Below, piece after piece: positions 6,603-9,592 of a stretch of 9,592 nucleotides of DNA (the first letter of the stretch is position 1; every line of letters starts with the position of its first letter). The stretch comes from an uncultured Collinsella sp. Lineage in GTDB: Bacteria > Actinomycetota > Coriobacteriia > Coriobacteriales > Coriobacteriaceae. Where the stretch lies: positions 1 to 9,592 of the forward strand of contig CABUUD010000072.1 in the NCBI GenBank assembly GCA_902494585.1, given 5' to 3'. The notes under the pieces are model-generated. The model ran no database searches. It worked only from the letters and a program-made list of their open reading frames with translations, and had not been told where the DNA came from. The translations under genes were made by a program, and so were the position numbers.

Positions 6603-7208
6603 GTGGCAACGGTATATGGGTATGCGCGAGTGAGCTCGCGCGATCAAAATTTGAATCGCCAGTTGGATGCGCTGAGCGCCTATGGCGTGGAGCCGGCGAA
6701 TGTCTTTGCCGACCGTGCGAGCGGTAAGGACTTTGATCGCCCACAGTATCGGGAATTACTTCATGCCTTGGCTTCCGGCGACGTGTTGGTGGTGCTTTCC
6801 ATCGATCGGCTGGGCCGAAACTACAGCGAGATACTCGAGGAATGGCGTCGTATAACCAAGGAACTTGGTGCGGCCATCGTTGTGCTGGACATGCCGTTGC
6901 TCGATACGCGTGCGAGAGATTGCGGCGGATCGGATGTGACCAGCACGCTGATTGCCGATATCGTTTTACAGTTGTTGAGCTATGTGGCGCAGGTGGAACG
7001 AGAGAACATCCACCGTCGTCAGGCGGAGGGAATCGCGGCGGCGCGGGCGCGCGGCGTGCGTTTTGGTCGACCCCGCAAGCCGTGCCCTCAGCAATTTGAA
7101 CGAGTGCGCGATATCTATGAGGCGGGCAATATTACCCGGAGTCAGGCGGCAAAGCGTTTAGGTGTGTGCGTGGGGACCTTCGATCGCTGGATGCGCGAGA
7201 CGGAGTAG
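6603..7208 (+). CDS. Small serine recombinase (resolvase/invertase family)
   Basis: The protein has 201 residues from the GTG at 6603, which gives MATVYGYARVSS, the usual N-terminus of the family; an in-frame TTG at 6573 would add ten residues with no family resemblance. Seen directly: catalytic region YARVSS with R9 and S11 (the nucleophile position of gamma-delta resolvase), SIDRLGR with R69 and R72, the long E-helix at about 130-150, and a C-terminal helix-turn-helix at about 177-198 (ITRSQAAKRLGVCVGTFDRWM). Such enzymes cut and rejoin DNA at short sites to resolve cointegrates or invert segments. All key residues I can place are present, so it is probably active. It stands alone after the rnr terminator, with no transposase or other phage gene nearby. 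The Shine-Dalgarno is weak (GCGGGG). Resolvase or invertase cannot be distinguished from sequence alone. Confidence 0.88.
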   Translation: MATVYGYARVSSRDQNLNRQLDALSAYGVEPANVFADRASGKDFDRPQYRELLHALASGDVLVVLSIDRLGRNYSEILEEWRRITKELGAAIVVLDMPLLDTRARDCGGSDVTSTLIADIVLQLLSYVAQVERENIHRRQAEGIAAARARGVRFGRPRKPCPQQFERVRDIYEAGNITRSQAAKRLGVCVGTFDRWMRETE

Positions 7209-7410
7209 GGGTGCCGGGGACGCGGGCTCAACGGCTGCCGTCGCCCACCCCGACCCGCTTGCCCCCGTTTGCATGTGGATGGGCACCAACATCCGTCGTG
7301 TCGCCCATACCGTAGAGTTCTTCTTTGTTGGGCTGTTTGCCTCGTCGGCGGCGGTGTGCTTGGATAAGCGCATAACCTGTCCCATTGGCGCCCACGCGAG
7401 ACGCCGTTAA
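7207..7410 (+). pseudogene. Probable remnant of a VanZ-family membrane protein
   Basis: In the frame ending at the TAA 7408-7410, the translation contains NIRRVAHTVEFFFVGLFASS (from about 7288). This matches the VanZ-family hallmark of a basic pair, then AH, three residues later a glutamate with an aromatic, and a hydrophobic segment with LG/VG. The rest of a VanZ protein is missing: there is no plausible N-terminal membrane segment, no credible start or ribosome binding site, and translation stops about 25 residues after the motif without the usual later segment. The frame runs back into the 3' end of the recombinase, so no separate beginning exists. I therefore read it as a decayed fragment, perhaps left by recombinase-linked rearrangement. 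A chance match is possible; a profile search with VanZ (Pfam PF04892) would settle it. Confidence 0.4.
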
Positions 7411-7491
7411 CAACCCTGTTACGAATCATGCGACCTTGATGAATCATTTTGTGTCGCGCGTATTTCCGAGCGGTCGGATTTGAGGGGCGAG

Positions 7492-7500
7492 TGGTAGAAT
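7492..7500 (+). promoter_or_regulatory. Candidate extended -10 promoter of the murR operon
   Basis: TGGTAGAAT has the extended -10 form TG-N-TAGAAT, five of six bases matching TATAAT, and resembles the ftsE element TGCTAAAAT. No good -35 lies at standard spacing. Transcription would start near 7507, giving a leader of about 100 nt before murR. Confidence 0.45.
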
Positions 7501-7533
7501 GCCCGCCCTTTGTGCGCCATGATGCGGCACAAT

Positions 7534-7562
7534 GTACCGTAAAAGCTGTTTATATCCGGTAC
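7534..7562. promoter_or_regulatory. Candidate operator: inverted repeat upstream of murR
   Basis: GTACCG (7534-7539) and CGGTAC (7557-7562) are perfect inverted half-sites with 17 bp of A/T-rich DNA between them. They lie 45-75 bp before the murR start and just past the candidate transcription start, a position suited to repression. RpiR-family regulators commonly bind inverted repeats near their own gene, so autoregulation is a reasonable inference. TACGAATC, which overlaps the right half-site (7560-7567), also occurs at 7420-7427. Confidence 0.4.
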
Positions 7563-7594
7563 GAATCGTTCGTTGGTCTTTAATTCTTCTCAAC

Positions 7595-7600
7595 GGAGGT
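7595..7600 (+). promoter_or_regulatory. Ribosome binding site fixing the murR start
   Basis: GGAGGT lies seven bases before the ATG at 7608. The upstream in-frame GTG at 7599 overlaps this site and so cannot be the start. Confidence 0.8.
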
Positions 7601-7607
7601 GTTTGAG

Positions 7608-8459
7608 ATGGCAAACGGATTGCTTTTAAGGCTTCGCGAGCGTGAGCTCAGCGCAAGTCCGGCGGAGCGCAATGTCATCGCATACGTGAGTGCTCATCCG
7701 CATGAGGTGGTCGGGCTGTCCGTCCGCGGTCTTGCCGATGCCACGTTCTCCTCGCCCTCGAGCATTTTGCGCTTTTGCAAGCGCTTGGGTTTTGCGGGCT
7801 ACAAGGAGTTCCAGCGCGAACTGATTGCCGAACTTGCGCTCCTGGGCGACAGAAAGGACGTTGCCCTCGAGGACATCTCCGTGGATGACAGCGTCGAACG
7901 TATCGTGGGGAAGGTGATGAAAAGCAACGTGCGCACGATCGAGGCGACGGCGCGAACACTCGATTACACCGTTTTGGAACGATGTGCAGCCTATCTTAAG
8001 CGGGCGCGCATGGTCAATCTGTTCGGTATTGGTGCTTCTCGCTTGGTTGCACACGATCTGGCACAAAAGCTCATGCGTGTCGACAAGGAATGCCATCTGT
8101 ACGATGACTGGCACGACCAACTCTTGTGCGCCAAGAACATGCACGAAGGCGATATCGGCATTGCTTTTAGCTACTCGGGCTTAACGCAAGAAGTACTGGA
8201 CTGCACCGCCGAGGCCCAACGCCACAACTGTCCCGTTGTGGCCGTGACCAAAGTAGATGGATCGTCCAAGCTTGCCACCATGGCCGATGCCGTGCTCGGC
8301 GTTGCTGCAAGCGAGCCCTTGGTCCGCAGCGGTGCCATGGCCTCGCGTATGGCTCAGCTTATGGTTGTCGATGCCCTCTACGCTGCTTACGTTGCGAGCG
8401 ATTACGAACGGGCGACGCATGTCATCAAGCAAAACTACATCGAGAAACAGGAAAGATGA
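7608..8459 (+). CDS. murR: RpiR-family transcriptional regulator, MurR-like
   Basis: This 283-residue protein has the two-domain RpiR layout. The N-terminal helix-turn-helix (residues ~1-77) includes LSVRGLADATFSSPSSILRF from residue 37 and RLGFAGYKEFQRELI. A C-terminal SIS sugar-phosphate-binding domain spans ~125-260, with LFGIGASR at 138-145 and the FSYSG motif typical of phosphosugar sensing. It is a cytoplasmic DNA-binding regulator. The ligand is inferred from context: murQ starts 10 nt downstream and a PTS gene follows, so MurNAc-6-phosphate is the likely effector, as for E. coli MurR. Whether it represses or activates cannot be read from sequence; the inverted repeat upstream would fit repression. 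The symbol rests on genomic context, since RpiR paralogues for other sugars look alike. Confidence 0.82.
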   Translation: MANGLLLRLRERELSASPAERNVIAYVSAHPHEVVGLSVRGLADATFSSPSSILRFCKRLGFAGYKEFQRELIAELALLGDRKDVALEDISVDDSVERIVGKVMKSNVRTIEATARTLDYTVLERCAAYLKRARMVNLFGIGASRLVAHDLAQKLMRVDKECHLYDDWHDQLLCAKNMHEGDIGIAFSYSGLTQEVLDCTAEAQRHNCPVVAVTKVDGSSKLATMADAVLGVAASEPLVRSGAMASRMAQLMVVDALYAAYVASDYERATHVIKQNYIEKQER

Positions 8460-8463
8460 GGTG
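8458..8463 (+). promoter_or_regulatory. Ribosome binding site of murQ, overlapping the murR stop
   Basis: GAGGTG begins within the TGA stop of murR and lies six bases before the ATG at 8470, which supports that start over the GTG at 8461 inside the site. The overlap with the murR stop suggests coupled translation. Confidence 0.65.
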
Positions 8464-8469
8464 AACAAA

Positions 8470-9393
8470 ATGCTCGATTTAACAAAATTCACGACAGAAC
8501 AGCGAAATCAAAAGTCAATGGACCTCGACACGATGACATCGCTGCAAATCGTCACGACGATGAACGATGAGGATCTTCGCGCCGTCCAATCGGTCACGAA
8601 AGTGTTGCCCCAGGTTGCCACGGCAATCGACTGGGCTGCCGAGGCGCTCGAGCGCGGTGGACGCGTCTTTTATATGGGTGCGGGCACGAGCGGTCGTTTG
8701 GGCGTGCTCGACGCGTCGGAGTGCCCACCCACGTTTGGCGTATCGCCCGATCTGATTGTCGGACTCATTGCCGGAGGCGAGAGGGCGTTTATCAAGGCTG
8801 TCGAAGGTGCCGAGGATAGCGAGGAACTTGGCGCGAGTGACCTGCGGGAACATGGGCTCTCCTCCAAGGATCTCGTCGTTGGTTTGGCGGCAAGCGGTCG
8901 TACCCCCTATGTGGTGGGCGGCCTCGCGTACGCCAAGGCAACCGGGTGCAAGACCATTGCTATCGCCTGCAACCAGGGGTCGAGGATCGGGGAGGACGCA
9001 GATCTTGCCATAGAGCCCGTGCCCGGCCCCGAGGTGCTTACCGGCTCAACGAGGCTCAAGGCGGGAACGGTCCAAAAGCTCATTCTCAATATGATTTCGA
9101 CCGGTGCCATGGTCAAGATTGGCAAGGTGTACCAAAACTTGATGGTCGATGTGCAGCAAACGAACGAAAAGCTGGTGGTGCGCGGCCAGAACATCGTGAT
9201 GGAAGCGACCGGCTGCACACGCGAGCGCGCCGTTCGGGCACTTGCAGATGCCGGCGGCCACGTTAAAACCGCTATTGTCTCGGTGCTGCTGGGCTGCGAT
9301 GCCGAGCAGGCTGCGGTGGCTCTTGAGCGGGCGCGCGGCCATGTCCGTGCTGCGGTGAGTGGCCATGAGAAGAGCAATGCCGATGCCCAATAG
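8470..9393 (+). CDS. murQ: N-acetylmuramic acid 6-phosphate etherase MurQ
   Basis: This 307-residue protein is of normal length for MurQ (~300). It cleaves the D-lactyl ether of MurNAc-6-phosphate to give GlcNAc-6-phosphate and lactate in the cytoplasm, a step of peptidoglycan recycling. Seen: FYMGAGTSGRLGVLDASECP, the family signature, with E84 in the position of the known catalytic Glu83 of the E. coli enzyme; VEGAEDSEELG with E115 matching E. coli Glu114; a SIS-fold segment with LAASGRTPYVVGGL; and STRLKAGTVQKLILNMIST, also typical. The gene starts 10 nt after murR. The open frame extends upstream into murR (to 8257), but that part is only the murR sequence in another frame. A 57-nt gap without a terminator leads to the PTS gene, so they probably share a transcript. 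Confidence 0.95.
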   Translation: MLDLTKFTTEQRNQKSMDLDTMTSLQIVTTMNDEDLRAVQSVTKVLPQVATAIDWAAEALERGGRVFYMGAGTSGRLGVLDASECPPTFGVSPDLIVGLIAGGERAFIKAVEGAEDSEELGASDLREHGLSSKDLVVGLAASGRTPYVVGGLAYAKATGCKTIAIACNQGSRIGEDADLAIEPVPGPEVLTGSTRLKAGTVQKLILNMISTGAMVKIGKVYQNLMVDVQQTNEKLVVRGQNIVMEATGCTRERAVRALADAGGHVKTAIVSVLLGCDAEQAAVALERARGHVRAAVSGHEKSNADAQ

Positions 9394-9450
9394 GTGCACG
9401 GCGTGAGCAGATATGACATCAAGAAGAGATACCCAATACAAGGAGGAGTT

Positions 9451-9592
9451 ATGACGAACAAAGAGCTGGCTCAAAAGCTGCTGGACCTTTTGGGCGGTAA
9501 AGACAACGTGCTGGCAAACGCGGCGTGCATGACGCGTCTGCGCGTGACCGTCAAAGATACGGGCAACGTCGACACGGAGGGTATTAAGGCAC
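9451..9592 (+). CDS. PTS sugar permease, EIIB domain at the N-terminus (3' truncated by the window edge)
   Basis: Only 47 residues are visible. They form the start of a glucose-superfamily PTS EIIB domain: KELAQKLLDLLGGKDNV, then NAACMTRLRVTV, where C26 is the phosphorylated cysteine in the C-x-T-R-L-R motif. The EIIC membrane domain would follow outside the window. Such EIIBC permeases phosphorylate their sugar during import. Next to murR and murQ, the substrate is most likely MurNAc, delivered as MurNAc-6-phosphate (MurP-like). Beta-glucoside and sucrose permeases begin the same way, so the substrate is an inference. AAGGAGGAG at 9440-9448 is a strong ribosome binding site for the ATG. The residue before the cysteine is Ala, where many relatives have His. 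Confidence 0.85.
   Translation, partial: MTNKELAQKLLDLLGGKDNVLANAACMTRLRVTVKDTGNVDTEGIKA

Noticed and set aside
7228..7447. Minus-strand open frames in the gap before murR
   Set aside because: There are several overlapping frames with no domain and no ribosome binding site; the plus-strand VanZ-like motif explains this stretch better.
7501..7607. A riboswitch in the murR leader
   Set aside because: The leader is about 100 nt, but I recognise no conserved core of a known riboswitch class; the inverted repeat is better explained as a protein-binding site.
8257..8469. A 5' extension of the murQ frame into murR
   Set aside because: It overlaps murR in another frame and has no MurQ similarity; the ATG at 8470 has a proper ribosome binding site and the expected MurQ N-terminus.
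1..9592. CRISPR array, tRNA or rRNA genes, insertion sequence with transposase
   Set aside because: No regularly spaced repeats, no cloverleaf-type tRNA sequence, no rRNA-like stretch and no transposase were seen; the recombinase is the only mobility-related protein.

Overview
The window looks like chromosomal DNA of a GC-rich actinobacterium, most likely a Coriobacteriia gut commensal of the Collinsella type. The reasons are the strong G/C bias at third codon positions, the FtsE/FtsX protein style, a MurNAc-recycling PTS operon, and intergenic spaces carrying long near-perfect palindromes. The taxon is an inference from style; no database was searched.

Layout, left to right. (1) 1-686: the 3' part of a split-transketolase C-terminal subunit, ending at a GC-rich hairpin terminator. 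(2) 808-1539, minus strand: a small zinc-ribbon membrane protein of unknown role, convergent with the transketolase. The gap between the two holds a 14-bp perfect inverted repeat and a 17-nt near-perfect direct repeat. (3) 1540-1970: non-coding, dominated by a roughly 130-bp foldback palindrome with 22-bp perfect arms, then an extended -10 promoter for the next operon. (4) 1971-4098: ftsE-ftsX, overlapping by 14 nt, the ABC-type complex that controls peptidoglycan hydrolysis at division. FtsE carries an unusual Pro/Ala/Gln-rich N-terminal extension of about 170 residues. (5) 4099-4288: an intrinsic terminator fused to a palindrome with 31-bp perfect arms. (6) 4289-6424: an RNase R/II family exoribonuclease, followed by a terminator. 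(7) 6603-7208: a small serine recombinase, then about 400 bp without an intact gene, holding what looks like a fragment of a VanZ-family protein and the control region of the next operon. (8) 7608-9592: an RpiR-family regulator (MurR-like), MurNAc-6-phosphate etherase (MurQ) and the start of a glucose-family PTS EIIB(C) permease, all closely spaced. This reads as a MurNAc uptake and recycling operon.

How the genes fit together. FtsEX governs cell-wall cleavage. The murR-murQ-PTS operon would import MurNAc as MurNAc-6-P, then remove the lactyl ether to give GlcNAc-6-P, with the regulator sensing a phosphosugar through its SIS domain. Transketolase and RNase R are housekeeping genes.

I do not see a clearly new multi-gene system. 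The parts worth a second look are the FtsE extension, the two large palindromes (which share a 10-mer), the recombinase/VanZ-fragment segment bounded by similar short repeats, and a candidate operator upstream of murR.
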